From SAR324 cluster bacterium (lineage in GTDB: Bacteria; SAR324; NAC60-12), in NCBI GenBank assembly GCA_028281495.1, contig JANQJU010000034.1:1-64000 (forward strand): a stretch of 64,000 bases of DNA, written 5' to 3'. Below the pieces are notes generated by a model. The model saw only the letters and a program-made list of their open reading frames with translations. It was not told the origin of the DNA and did no database searches. Positions 34,033 through 43,622 of the stretch are shown here, piece by piece. How positions within the stretch are numbered: position 1 is the first letter of the stretch; each line of letters opens with the position of its first letter. The position numbers and the translations under genes are program-made.

Positions 34033-35403
34033 TCAGAACAACACCCGTACCATAAACTGGGTGAGATCGTCGTCTGGATCATCGTCTTCGTCAAAGCCTT
34101 CCGCCCCGACCCGCTCGCTATCGATATGAAGGTATTCCGCTCCCAATTGAATCGAACTATCGAAGGTGTGGAGATAGGCCAATGTAGCTGCAATACCTTC
34201 GGAGTCGTTCAAGTCGGTTTTTACCCAATCTTCATCGGTGACCAAAAAGGCATCATAGCGAAAACTGACTCGATGTCCTGCTTGGGCAAAGCTAACAAGC
34301 GCATACCAAGCCTCAAAATCGTTATCGACATTGGGCCGGGGTCGATCTCCCATTTGTGTGTTCCCTGCCATGGCCTGTGCCAAAACAGTAAATTGGTCGG
34401 TGGGATGCCATTCCAAAGCCAGTTGGGTGAACCGCGTGCGCCAGGCATATTCCAAGGTGGAATACTCCTTTGCCGTTTGATCTGCCAAATTGTCGTAGAC
34501 AAACAAATGGGCTGACCAAGATTCAGCACGAGTGAAGCTGATTTTGGTGAACACCCCCATTCTGCCATCCAATTCTTTGAAAGGCTCCACCCATTCACCA
34601 CGAGGGACGATAGTTTCGGGAACCACGGTTTGTGTTTTCAGACGAGACCCCGTTGTCAATTGATAGTCGTGCAAGGCCCATCCCCGCCAAGACAATATGG
34701 ACCCGACTGGATCGTTTCCTGAAAACGGAGCCACCATAAAATCTAAACTGTATAATGCGCTGAACTCATGATGATAATTCAGTTCAAGTGCAATGGCCCG
34801 GAACTCCTCACCCACCCAAGTGTTGATTGCCGATGGCGTGATCGTGTAGCGCGTATTCCAACCGGTTTCAGGATGTTCCAACGAGATCGGAGGAATGGTG
34901 ATCCCGAAGCGAGATTCTAGCCGGTGGTTGCCTTCCAATAGGCGTTCATAGCGTAGATACGCCTCCACGACTCCAATGCGTCCGTTCTTGCGAAGGGTAT
35001 CGAAATGGTCATCATAATTGAGTTGAATGAATCCGCTGAGTTGCTGGTTGATCAGCACGTCAGTCACTAAAGTGATTTGAGGCAGCTCAAACGAAGTCGT
35101 TCGTTGGTCTCCCAAGTCGTCCCGTTCCGCTCCCTTATCCGTATCTGTACCACCGTAGCGGGTTAATCCACGCCCTCCTTGTTTCCAACTGATGGCTTCT
35201 CCTGTGTGAACCAGTCGTGCATCGATGCTGCCGGAAAACACGACCTTCGCACCTCCAATGCTCACGTCATTTCCAATTGCAACTTCAGATGCCAAGGGTT
35301 CGTCATTGAATAATTCGTCGTCTTCGTCGGTTTGCGCCCCGACCATCCCTGGAAATAATAAAAACAGGATGATCCCGGCACTCCACCAAAAAGTCTTCAG
35401 CAT
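34033..35403 (-). CDS. Outer-membrane beta-barrel porin-like protein
   Basis: With the ATG at 35403 (GGGAGG five bases upstream) the protein has 456 residues. It has a clear signal peptide with probable cleavage after GMVGA, an acidic start to the mature chain, alternating amphipathic strands throughout, and a terminal Phe (MVRVLF) as outer-membrane proteins usually have. I recognise no exact family; it resembles large single-chain porins of environmental proteobacteria. It heads the porin-globin-TMTC unit. A longer frame from 35451 lacks a start signal. Confidence 0.78.
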   Translation of the reverse strand: MLKTFWWSAGIILFLLFPGMVGAQTDEDDELFNDEPLASEVAIGNDVSIGGAKVVFSGSIDARLVHTGEAISWKQGGRGLTRYGGTDTDKGAERDDLGDQRTTSFELPQITLVTDVLINQQLSGFIQLNYDDHFDTLRKNGRIGVVEAYLRYERLLEGNHRLESRFGITIPPISLEHPETGWNTRYTITPSAINTWVGEEFRAIALELNYHHEFSALYSLDFMVAPFSGNDPVGSILSWRGWALHDYQLTTGSRLKTQTVVPETIVPRGEWVEPFKELDGRMGVFTKISFTRAESWSAHLFVYDNLADQTAKEYSTLEYAWRTRFTQLALEWHPTDQFTVLAQAMAGNTQMGDRPRPNVDNDFEAWYALVSFAQAGHRVSFRYDAFLVTDEDWVKTDLNDSEGIAATLAYLHTFDSSIQLGAEYLHIDSERVGAEGFDEDDDPDDDLTQFMVRVLF

Positions 35404-35598
35404 ATTGCCTCCCAAAATTTGTTTGATGAAATGTACGTTAGCGGAATGCACTGATACCGTTAAATTTATTTACCTCAGGGAGCGTGGCGATTGCCACAGA
35501 AAAATAAGGACGATTTTTTGAGCGGTTCAACACCGCGATGAGATTTCGAAAAAGGCATGCAACAGGAGGTTTTAAAAAGAGTTCGCCTGGGTTTCCGA

Positions 35599-35997
35599 TC
35601 ATTTATTTTTCAGTTGCAGCAAGTCCCACAAATTTCCATACAGGTCTTCAAATACAGCGACGGTGCCATAAGGCTGTTCTTGTGGTTCTCTAACGAAACG
35701 CACTCCACGAGATACCATCTCATTGTAATCTCTCCAGAAATCGTCGGTGTTCAAAAACAGGAATACACGGCCTCCCGTTTGGTTTCCAATGGAGGACTCT
35801 TGTTCTGGTTTGGATGCTTTGGCCAAAAGCAGGTTGGTGCCCGTTGACCCTGGAGGGGCAACCACCACCCAGCGTTTGTCTTGTTCCGGTTGATAGGTGT
35901 CTTCCACCAAGGTGAAGTGAAGGGTTTGTGTATAAAATTCAATGGCTTCGTCATAATCACGAACGACCAAGGCGACATGGACTATCGATTGTTGCAT
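35599..35997 (-). CDS. VOC (glyoxalase/dioxygenase-fold) family protein
   Basis: A 132-residue protein with the paired beta-alpha-beta-beta-beta units of the vicinal-oxygen-chelate fold. It opens IVHVALVVRDYDEAIEFYTQTL and closes with VAVFEDLYGNLWDLLQ, where the first His and last-strand acid could bind metal. Substrate unknown; members include glyoxalases, dioxygenases and antibiotic-binding proteins. AGGAAAG precedes the ATG. It stands alone between the porin gene and the polysaccharide genes on the same strand. Confidence 0.85.
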   Translation of the reverse strand: MQQSIVHVALVVRDYDEAIEFYTQTLHFTLVEDTYQPEQDKRWVVVAPPGSTGTNLLLAKASKPEQESSIGNQTGGRVFLFLNTDDFWRDYNEMVSRGVRFVREPQEQPYGTVAVFEDLYGNLWDLLQLKNK

Positions 35998-36043
35998 CGC
36001 TTTCCTATGGGAGAGAGGAATGGTTTAAAAATTGAGTGTAGGG

Positions 36044-37141
36044 TCAAACATTAGCCAAAACATCGGCAATCCGGATCGCGGCGTTTCCATCCCATAAAGG
36101 GGGGATCGCTCCTTGTTTGCGGTTGCCATTTAGAATTTCCGTCACTCGTTGGTTCACAGTTTTGGCATCCAGAGGCATGAGTTCGTTTGTGCCCAAGTCC
36201 ACCGTGATCGGACGTTCCGTGCTTTCGCGGAGTGTGAGACATGGGACTTGAAGATAGGTGGTTTCTTCTTGCACGCCTCCGGAATCGGTGATCATCAAAG
36301 CGGCATTGTCCATCAAGCATAGGAATTCGAGATAGCCCAAAGGTTCCAGCAGAGTCAGCTGAGGGATTTGACGTAGTCGTTCCGACCACTGAAAGCTTTC
36401 GAAGCGATTCATCGTGCGAGGATGGATTGGAAACACAACTCGTTTCAAAGAGGTCACGTGTTCTAAGATTTCCAATAATCGGAGCAATCCATCTTTTGTG
36501 TCCACATTGACGGGACGGTGCATGGTCATCAGAACGTAGTCTTGGGGGGTGGTTTTCAAATCTTGCAAGATGCTGGATTGTGCGGCTTTTTCTCGGAAAT
36601 GCACCAAGGAGTCGATCATCACGTTTCCTGTAAAAAAGACTTTTTCATCAGAAATGCCTTCCGCTTTTAAGTTCTTGAGGCCGCTTTGTTCTGTAACGAG
36701 TAAAAAATCGGAGATGCTATCGGTGAGAATGCGGTTGATCTCCTCGGGCATGCTGCGATCTCGACTGCGCAACCCTGCTTCCACATGGGCCACCGGGATA
36801 TGGCATTTGGTCGCGACCACACTGCACGCCATCGTCGAATTCACGTCACCGACCACCAACACCAAATCCGGTTTTTCCTGAAACACCACCTCTTCAAAGG
36901 CCATCATGATTTTGCCCGTCTGTTGGGCATGCGTGCCGCTCCCAATGCCCAAATAGACATCCGGTTGGGGCATTTCCAACTGCCGGAAAAACACATCACT
37001 CATTTTTTCATCGTAGTGCTGACCGGTATGAACGATCATCGATTGAAAAGCGCCATGGGCACAAAAGGCACGGTGTAAGGGAGCCACTTTCATGAAATTG
37101 GGGCGTGCGCCCACCACATTCAGTACTTTTTTAGAGGTCAT
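36044..37141 (-). CDS. wecB: UDP-N-acetylglucosamine 2-epimerase
   Basis: 365 residues, the usual length. It opens VLNVVGARPNFMKVAPL with HTGQHYDEKMSDVFF behind it, and contains HVEAGLRSRD, the MTMHRPVN region and TDSGGVQEE, all hallmarks of the non-hydrolysing epimerase. It interconverts UDP-GlcNAc and UDP-ManNAc in the cytoplasm and feeds surface-polysaccharide synthesis. It is the last of four minus-strand genes of a glycan set (oxidoreductase, heparinase-like, glycosyltransferase, epimerase), 37 bp after the glycosyltransferase. Confidence 0.93.
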   Translation of the reverse strand: MTSKKVLNVVGARPNFMKVAPLHRAFCAHGAFQSMIVHTGQHYDEKMSDVFFRQLEMPQPDVYLGIGSGTHAQQTGKIMMAFEEVVFQEKPDLVLVVGDVNSTMACSVVATKCHIPVAHVEAGLRSRDRSMPEEINRILTDSISDFLLVTEQSGLKNLKAEGISDEKVFFTGNVMIDSLVHFREKAAQSSILQDLKTTPQDYVLMTMHRPVNVDTKDGLLRLLEILEHVTSLKRVVFPIHPRTMNRFESFQWSERLRQIPQLTLLEPLGYLEFLCLMDNAALMITDSGGVQEETTYLQVPCLTLRESTERPITVDLGTNELMPLDAKTVNQRVTEILNGNRKQGAIPPLWDGNAAIRIADVLANV

Positions 37142-37178
37142 AATTTCTCGCTAAAAATGGGTGCGTTTCGTTCCAAAT

Positions 37179-38408
37179 TCATGGATCCACAATGCTTTCC
37201 AAGAAAGCCCAATACTGTCGAGCGATTTTCTGGCGATCGTAGTTTGTTCGCACGAAGTTGTAACCACTGCTGGCCATGTTTTGATACAATTCTTTGTTTT
37301 CATAAAGTTTGAGAACCGCTTCCATCAAGGCTTCGGGGTTTTCGGATGGAATCGAAATTCCCGCTTGAGCCGTTTCTAAAATCGATTGTGCTTCGCCTGC
37401 GACCCCTAAAATAACGGGGGTCCGCATCACCATCGCTTCGAACATTTTGGAGGGGATCACTTTCCGAAAAGTAGGAGTGTCTCGTAGATGCACCAAGCTC
37501 GCATCCGTGAGTGCAAGAAGGTAAGGGATTCGCTCTTTGGGTTGTCGCTCCACGAGTCGAAAATTGGAAAGTTGGAGTTCTTTTTGTCGGCGTTCCAACG
37601 TGGCGCGTTCGGCACCTGCGCCTACCACCAAAAATACGATATCAGGATTTTGACAGCGTTGAGCTGCCTCTAGCATCACATCCACACGATGGGCCATGCC
37701 GATGGTTCCGATATAGGAAACCACAAACTTTCCTTGGATTTGATACTCGGCTTTCAGGTTTTCTAGCAATCGCTCGTCCAAAGGTTGGGAATAAAATTCT
37801 AGGTCGGCTCCGTTTTTCAAAATTGTGATCTTATCTGGATCCGCTCCCCGTTCCACGATAGCCGGTTTGAACGATTCGGTGACCACGATAATTCGATGCG
37901 AGGTCCGGTACATGAAATCCGCCACCTTCTGGAAGAATTGCAAAGGCAACGACGGTTTCATAGCGCCTACAGCCATGATCGATTCCGGCCACAAGTCACG
38001 GACTTCCATCACAAACGGGACCTGTTTGAATTTTGCAATCAGGTACCCACCAATCGCACCAAACAATTGAGGGGATGTGGCGACAATCACATCTGGTTTC
38101 TGGTGGATACGCCCACAGTACAAAATCGCTGTTAGCATGAACGATACATAGCTCAGCGTGCGTAACACCAGCCCCTTGTTTTCAGCAATATACATAGGGA
38201 CACGCGTGACTAAAATGCCTTCGACTGTCTCTTGTTGAAAGCGGTTGCGATATCCTTCATGAAGCTTTCCTTCTGGATAGTTGGGAACGCTGGTGAGCAC
38301 TTCTACCGAATGGCCATCCTTCACCCATTGGCGGGCATGCTCGATAAGCCGTGTTGCCGGAGCATTCACTTCAGGCGGAAAATAATTGCTGATGAATAAA
38401 AGATGCAT
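37179..38408 (-). CDS. Family 4 glycosyltransferase (WcaI-like)
   Basis: 409 residues with the two-domain GT-B layout. The N-terminal half starts LFISNYFPPEVNAPATRLIEHARQW. The C-terminal half has VSYIGTIGMAHRVDVMLEAA and the nucleotide-sugar-binding region around IPSKMFEAMVMRTPVI. It resembles WcaI-type transferases of exopolysaccharide clusters and should add a sugar to a growing unit at the inner face of the membrane. Donor and acceptor are unknown. It lies 21 bp after the heparinase-like gene. Confidence 0.9.
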   Translation of the reverse strand: MHLLFISNYFPPEVNAPATRLIEHARQWVKDGHSVEVLTSVPNYPEGKLHEGYRNRFQQETVEGILVTRVPMYIAENKGLVLRTLSYVSFMLTAILYCGRIHQKPDVIVATSPQLFGAIGGYLIAKFKQVPFVMEVRDLWPESIMAVGAMKPSLPLQFFQKVADFMYRTSHRIIVVTESFKPAIVERGADPDKITILKNGADLEFYSQPLDERLLENLKAEYQIQGKFVVSYIGTIGMAHRVDVMLEAAQRCQNPDIVFLVVGAGAERATLERRQKELQLSNFRLVERQPKERIPYLLALTDASLVHLRDTPTFRKVIPSKMFEAMVMRTPVILGVAGEAQSILETAQAGISIPSENPEALMEAVLKLYENKELYQNMASSGYNFVRTNYDRQKIARQYWAFLESIVDP

Positions 38409-38429
38409 AACCGGTTTGATGCAAAAAAT

Positions 38430-40052
38430 TTAATAGTGAAACGTGTAAATCAAATTCAAAGGCAAGGACTGCTCGCATCCAATCACGATCACACGATTCT
38501 CCAACCGTTCTCCAAATTCTGGGCAATGCCAACCCGTTTCCAGATGGTACTCCCCTTTCTCGATTTCCAGATGTGCCACCACACCAGACCGTTCTAAACG
38601 AAGCCCATCGGCCTGAGGCCGGATCTGCACTTCGGGATGCAAATGAATCATGCTTTCCACAAGGTGAATGCCCCGGCCGTGAATCGAGTCATGAATTGCT
38701 AACTTTCGTGGATGGGAATGTCCCAACACTTGTCGATGGTGCACGATTCCATCCTCGAGCAGCGTGGCATATCCCGAGAAACTTCCTTCAAAGCGGCAAT
38801 CCTCTTCGCTTTCATAAAAAGTCACATCATAGGGTCGAAAACGTCGAGCGACACGGAAGCTGCTCCAGCATTCGGCTTGGTCCAAACGATCCACACAAAC
38901 CGTGTTGTGGGCGCGAGTGCTGCGAACATAGTCCCGCATAGGACCCGGTTTGTATTCATAGACACCACTGTCCACCACAAACCGCACTCCATGAAAAGAA
39001 ACTTCGTAGCTGAACGTATCAGCGTGAGCGTGGGCAGGTAAAAAATCGGGACCAACGGGACCTCCATCCACAATCCAATACAAGGAGTCCGTTTCATGCC
39101 GGAAGAAACCACTATCGGAAAAGGTATGTTTTTTTGTGGCAGGATGTTTCAAAAGATCAAGAGCATACTTTAGCAACGTTTGGGGAGGGGGAGCGATTTC
39201 CTGAGTCGAGTCATTGAACAAGGCCAAACTCCCATCCGGATGTACCAACGAAGCCAAGAAATCAGACATTTTTCTTGCAGCCGATTCAAATTTTTCTCGC
39301 CCCGGCAACTCCGAAGGAAGGATATTCAAGATGTCCAAGTAGGCTTCTAACATGAGGGCATGATACATCGTGCTCCGCTCAAAATATCCTCCATCTTCAA
39401 GGACTTGTATGGGGGTTTCCCGCATCATGAGTTGCCACCCTCGTCGGAGCCATTGCTCGGCTTCTCCCTGTCTTCGAAAAAAAGTTCCGGCGAAAATCAA
39501 GGCTTTGGCATTTTCCAGTAGATGATTCCCTGGATGATACACTTCCAGATTCCGAAACAAAAAAGCAGCCTGCTGGTACAAGCTGCGCTGCACCGTGGGA
39601 TTCTGCAAATTGGCCTTACACCAATTCACGATGCGCAATGCGGTGGGATAAGGGTGCCAACCCACCGTGCACCCTGTGGGATTGGCTTGAATCCACTCAT
39701 GACAGAATTCGATTTGGTCCTCAGAATCGAGCAGTGGCAAATAGTGAAAGTAATGCAAATTGAATTGCCAAAGGAGGGAGCGATCCCCCGCCGACCAACC
39801 GACGGGTCGTTTCAGATCCGTCGATTCTCTTAAAAAACAGAACCGCCCTTGTTGAAGTGCTCCTCGGTGATTCCAAGGATCATGGTGCAGAAAAGGAAAT
39901 TTGGGTTGAAGCCTTCCAGAAAGCGAACCAGGAACCGATGCCACATGAATTCGCTTCAGTTTCTTTTTCACTAAGGCCCACAACCTGCCATAGATTTGGA
40001 TAGGCTGGAGGTATCGTAGCGTGTGGTAATACTGAGAGATTTTTTGCTGCAT
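38430..40052 (-). CDS. Heparinase II/III-like (alginate-lyase-fold) protein
   Basis: 540 residues. The first part is an alpha/alpha barrel with HPGNHLLENAKALIFAG. The second, beta-rich part begins at HAHADTFSYEVSFHGVRFVVDSG, the standard heparinase II/III motif. Members split uronic-acid-containing glycans by beta-elimination. Copies inside export clusters may trim or edit the polymer being made rather than feed on it. No signal peptide is evident, which fits a cytoplasmic or membrane-associated role. Flanked by a glycosyltransferase and a two-domain oxidoreductase gene, an arrangement common in exopolysaccharide clusters. Confidence 0.87.
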   Translation of the reverse strand: MQQKISQYYHTLRYLQPIQIYGRLWALVKKKLKRIHVASVPGSLSGRLQPKFPFLHHDPWNHRGALQQGRFCFLRESTDLKRPVGWSAGDRSLLWQFNLHYFHYLPLLDSEDQIEFCHEWIQANPTGCTVGWHPYPTALRIVNWCKANLQNPTVQRSLYQQAAFLFRNLEVYHPGNHLLENAKALIFAGTFFRRQGEAEQWLRRGWQLMMRETPIQVLEDGGYFERSTMYHALMLEAYLDILNILPSELPGREKFESAARKMSDFLASLVHPDGSLALFNDSTQEIAPPPQTLLKYALDLLKHPATKKHTFSDSGFFRHETDSLYWIVDGGPVGPDFLPAHAHADTFSYEVSFHGVRFVVDSGVYEYKPGPMRDYVRSTRAHNTVCVDRLDQAECWSSFRVARRFRPYDVTFYESEEDCRFEGSFSGYATLLEDGIVHHRQVLGHSHPRKLAIHDSIHGRGIHLVESMIHLHPEVQIRPQADGLRLERSGVVAHLEIEKGEYHLETGWHCPEFGERLENRVIVIGCEQSLPLNLIYTFHY

Positions 40053-40119
40053 CCTTGCTTTTGGAGAATCGATATTCAGTTGCAGACCAAATGCTGTACT
40101 TCAGTTCTTTTCAAAAGTT

Positions 40120-42306
40120 TTAAACGATTCGAGAAATTTTGACAGGCTGACCCGTGGCCAATGACGCTTTTGCAGCAAATACAACCTGCATGTCCCCGAC
40201 TAACTCCTCAAAAGGGATTGGAGCTTTTCCATGTAAACGAAAGGCCTCCACGGTAGCTTTCATCTGATCCGCTTGCCCTTTATTTTGATTGGCCGCTTTG
40301 TGTCGATCTTGCCGCCCGTTGCGTGTGAGTTCCAAGGTTCGGAAATCGTCCAGTATTGCCACTTTATTACCGCCATACACTTCCAAACGCTCCTTGGCAG
40401 CTGCTTTGTCGCCCACCGTGTTGTAACACAGTGTTCCCACTGATCCCCGATCAAACTCAAGGGTCAAGGTCAGATTGTCTTGGTCGGCAATCGCTTGGTT
40501 ATTGAGCGTGAGACTTTGAGCCTGAACCCGAACCGGACGTTCTTCAGTGATAAACTGCATGAGATCGATAAAATGACACATTTCTCCGACCAGCATGCCG
40601 CCCCCTTCCGCCGCATCGTAAATCCATGATGACGTCGGGATATGTCCACTATTGACGCGGTACAGCAGATGTTTAGGCTCATGATTTTGAAAGAATGCTT
40701 TGCACTGGGTGGTCATTGGAGCAAAACGGCGATTCAAGCCCACCATCAACGCAGTGGGACGTTTTTGATTGGCTTGGTGATAGGCGTCACAAACAGCATG
40801 GAGTTCTTCTTCCGAAACCACCATCGGTTTCTCAACAAAAACATGCTTTCCTTTTGCAAGCGCTCGTAGGGTGTAGTCGGCATGAGTTCCATGACGCGTT
40901 GCGATAAAAATGGCATGCAGCAAATCGTCGTTCAACAAGGAATCCAAAGCGGTGGAACAATAACTGAAAGCAAATTTGTCGGCCTTTTGACGTGCGTTGA
41001 TTCCGGTTGCCGTGACCAATCCTCCCATTTGCACATAAGGATCGCTTTCTAAGTGTGGCAACAGATGCAAGGTCGCATAGTTTCCTGCTCCCACAAATCC
41101 AATCCGCAATTGATCGGATACTTGGGGTGCCAACGGCTCGCTTTGCTTGGGTTGCAATAACACGACCGGGTCCTGCAGTTTTTGTGTGTCGTAATCTAGT
41201 ATCACCCCGACATAGGGTTCCTTAGCCGATTGAATCAATCCGTATGCAGCCATTGCTTGATCGAAGGGGAAATGGTGGGTCGTCAATTCTTTCATGTTCA
41301 AACGTTTTTGGGCCATGAGGTTTAAGATCGCTTCCATGTTTCGTTGCTCCGTCCATCTCACGTAGTCATACGGATAGTCGACCCCGCCTTCTTCGTAACT
41401 TGGATCATAGCGTCCCGGTCCATAAGACATGGAAATCTTAACTTCCAATTCCTTTTTATAATAGAGGTCGCGAGGGATATTCATTCCCACTGCTCCCACA
41501 ACCACCACTTGGCCTTTGCGACGGGTCAACTCTCCAGCGATTTCTACTGGTTGATTGCTGGTTGTGGAGGCGGTGATGACCGTGTGGTCGACTCCCCGTC
41601 CGTTGGTAAAATGAGCCACTGCTTTGACAGGATCTTGGTTTGGAAGAAGGACCGCCTCATCCAGCCCCAAGGTTCGAGCGAGTTCCACCTTTTTGGCATC
41701 AAAATCCATACCGATCACTCGGCACCCGTTGGCCTTGAGCAATTGCAGGGTGATCAGCCCGATCAACCCCAGTCCGCTCAGCGCCACCAAGTCTCCCAAT
41801 TCGGGACGTGCTAGCCGCACTCCTTGCAGGGCGATACTCGCCACTGTTGTATACGCCGCCTCCTCAAACGAAACCGAATCAGGAATCGAAGCAACCAAGT
41901 TGTTCGGCACGTAATTGAGTTCTGCATGATTCGCATACCCTGCCCCAGCAATGGCAACTCGATCTCCGACTTTCCACTGAGTGACTTCGGCCCCTATCGA
42001 TTCCACAATACCAGCCGCGCTGTAGCCCAACGGCATGGGTTTTTCCAGTTTGCTACGCACATTTTGGTAGGTGTTGAGCCAGCCTTCTTTTTGGGCTTTG
42101 TTGAGCACCTGGCGAACCAAATCAGGACGGGCTTGGGCCTTACCCACCAAGCTTTTTTGGGCCAAGTCAATCAACATTTTTTCGGTTCCAGCACTGATCA
42201 AAGAGGCTGCGGTACGGACCAAGACTCCCCCAGGACGCAAAGCGGGTGGAGGCACCGTTTCTAAAGTAAGATTGCCACCTTTCATTGTTTGTACGATTTG
42301 TTTCAT
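40120..42306 (-). CDS. Two-domain oxidoreductase: zinc-dependent dehydrogenase fused to Gfo/Idh/MocA
   Basis: In 728 residues, 1-370 form a medium-chain alcohol-dehydrogenase-like domain (GYSAAGIVESIG, SGLGLIGLITLQLLKANGC) and about 395-728 a Gfo/Idh/MocA domain (IGFVGAGNYATLHLLPHL, KHVFVEKPM). Both have nucleotide-binding glycines. Such fusions occur almost only in surface-polysaccharide clusters, often next to a heparinase-like gene, and probably act on a nucleotide-activated sugar. The exact reaction is not known to me. AAGGAT precedes the ATG. It starts the four-gene glycan run. Confidence 0.9.
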   Translation of the reverse strand: MKQIVQTMKGGNLTLETVPPPALRPGGVLVRTAASLISAGTEKMLIDLAQKSLVGKAQARPDLVRQVLNKAQKEGWLNTYQNVRSKLEKPMPLGYSAAGIVESIGAEVTQWKVGDRVAIAGAGYANHAELNYVPNNLVASIPDSVSFEEAAYTTVASIALQGVRLARPELGDLVALSGLGLIGLITLQLLKANGCRVIGMDFDAKKVELARTLGLDEAVLLPNQDPVKAVAHFTNGRGVDHTVITASTTSNQPVEIAGELTRRKGQVVVVGAVGMNIPRDLYYKKELEVKISMSYGPGRYDPSYEEGGVDYPYDYVRWTEQRNMEAILNLMAQKRLNMKELTTHHFPFDQAMAAYGLIQSAKEPYVGVILDYDTQKLQDPVVLLQPKQSEPLAPQVSDQLRIGFVGAGNYATLHLLPHLESDPYVQMGGLVTATGINARQKADKFAFSYCSTALDSLLNDDLLHAIFIATRHGTHADYTLRALAKGKHVFVEKPMVVSEEELHAVCDAYHQANQKRPTALMVGLNRRFAPMTTQCKAFFQNHEPKHLLYRVNSGHIPTSSWIYDAAEGGGMLVGEMCHFIDLMQFITEERPVRVQAQSLTLNNQAIADQDNLTLTLEFDRGSVGTLCYNTVGDKAAAKERLEVYGGNKVAILDDFRTLELTRNGRQDRHKAANQNKGQADQMKATVEAFRLHGKAPIPFEELVGDMQVVFAAKASLATGQPVKISRIV

Positions 42307-42327
42307 GCAACATCCTTGTTTGAGACC

Positions 42328-42837
42328 TTAATTTGATTGGCTTTCACTAAATTTTAGCTCCGATGAAGCATTGTCCAGTGATTTCGACATTCCCACGCAA
42401 ACCAATACCGGACTAGGAACTTCTTCTGGCATCTTACAGATTTGTTGATAGCCATGTTTTTGGTAGAACGAAACCGCATTGAGGGAAGACGCAATTTTAA
42501 GTTCGATCACCCCATTTTGGTGAGCGATGGATTCCAAACTTTTAAGCAATTCAGCACCAATTCCTTTTCCGATTTGTTCCGAATCGACATAAAGCGTCTC
42601 CATTTCATGGGTTTCTAGGTTTAATTGACCAAATCCAACCACCTGCCCGTGTTGTTCAGCGACGATAACTTCTCGTTCTTCAATCGGGACTTCGTAAGAG
42701 CTGGGTTTCAATTGGGACGCCCAGGCTTCGATCACATCGGGTTGGTAATGGGTTCGACAGACGCTTCGAATTGAATCCGTTTGGATCTGCCAAATTCTCT
42801 TTGCATCGTCTAAGCAAGCGCGACGAATCAAGGCCAT
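42328..42837 (-). CDS. GNAT-family N-acetyltransferase
   Basis: 169 residues with the GNAT layout: an N-terminal RRACLDDAKRIWQIQ strand-helix, the METLYVDSEQIGKGIGAELLKSLE acetyl-CoA loop (Q/R-x-x-G-x-G/A form), and the later LNAVSFYQKHGYQ segment. It should transfer an acetyl group from acetyl-CoA to an amine; the substrate is unknown. AAAGGAA is well placed before the ATG. It lies 21 bp before the two-domain oxidoreductase gene on the same strand and may head the glycan operon, possibly acetylating an amino sugar. Confidence 0.9.
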   Translation of the reverse strand: MALIRRACLDDAKRIWQIQTDSIRSVCRTHYQPDVIEAWASQLKPSSYEVPIEEREVIVAEQHGQVVGFGQLNLETHEMETLYVDSEQIGKGIGAELLKSLESIAHQNGVIELKIASSLNAVSFYQKHGYQQICKMPEEVPSPVLVCVGMSKSLDNASSELKFSESQSN

Positions 42838-43154
42838 AACTATTCCTTTCTCAACCGATGGTTCGAGATCCCACCTGCCTCATAAAACGAGGGAATGGGA
42901 TCGGGTTTTCCAATAAAAAAAGTGTTTCAGTTTTTATTATCTATGGTCACAAAGATCCAGCAATCGTTCTGCAGATACATGGAGATTGCCAATCGCGCTT
43001 CCCCGTATCGACTTGCGATACAAGAGGAGGTGTGGCAAACCAATTGAACTTTATTGCTCAGCTTCTATTCGATATCTCTAATAGAAATGGTTTCCATTTG
43101 TCCTTTTCAACGTGTTTTTTAATTGTTCCCAACTCCTAATAAGCATTGAAATCC
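42838..43154. other. Intergenic region between divergent genes
   Basis: This gap lies between the GNAT gene (minus) and a hypothetical gene (plus), so it should contain promoters for both. An open frame on the plus strand at 42858-43139 has no ribosome-binding site and reads as non-coding. I see no hairpin, tRNA or repeat here. Confidence 0.5.
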
Positions 43155-43622
43155 ATGTCGACTCAAATCCACACGATCAGCACTTTCATCTGCTTGCATT
43201 GCTGCGAACGGCATCGTGCAGAGATTGGTTTACCTGCTGAGTTGGCAACGCATCTGGAGCCTTGTACATTAGAAGAGCTGATTGATCTGTATCCTGAAGT
43301 TCCGGAAATTATGGAAACCGATGATTTCCAGTATTGGGTATTTCAGCAATTCTTGAACGAACATGCTCAACATGATGTCCGTTTCATCCCAACCTTTGTG
43401 GAACAAATGAACCGCATCGTGGCCTACCGAACCCAGCACTATCAACAAGTGATCGATACTTACGAACGCTATCGAGACGTGCTTCGAGAGACAAATAAAA
43501 TGTGGTCCCCCGATTCCAGCTCTCTTGTTGTAACTCCGATTCCCAAACTCCACACTCGCCCAAGACCATCTTTCGGCACAAGAAAAAAGAATCTTGGCGC
43601 AAGAGATCTCTTCCAAGATTAA
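43155..43622 (+). CDS. Hypothetical protein with an N-terminal CxxCC motif
   Basis: 155 residues from the ATG at 43155 (a TTG at 43146 is possible). I do not recognise a family. The N-terminus has FICLHCCERH, a potential zinc or metal site. An acidic middle part (LEELIDLYPEVPEIMETDDFQYW) is followed by a helical segment rich in Tyr and Gln, then a Pro/Arg/Lys-rich tail. There is no signal or membrane segment, so it is probably cytoplasmic. No clear ribosome-binding site is visible. The next gene begins 300 bp later; the gap 43623-43922 shows no feature other than that gene's start site. Confidence 0.55.
   Translation: MSTQIHTISTFICLHCCERHRAEIGLPAELATHLEPCTLEELIDLYPEVPEIMETDDFQYWVFQQFLNEHAQHDVRFIPTFVEQMNRIVAYRTQHYQQVIDTYERYRDVLRETNKMWSPDSSSLVVTPIPKLHTRPRPSFGTRKKNLGARDLFQD

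Noticed and set aside
42858..43139. 93-codon plus-strand frame in the GNAT upstream gap
   Set aside because: No start signal, no recognisable pattern, and it covers what should be the promoter region.
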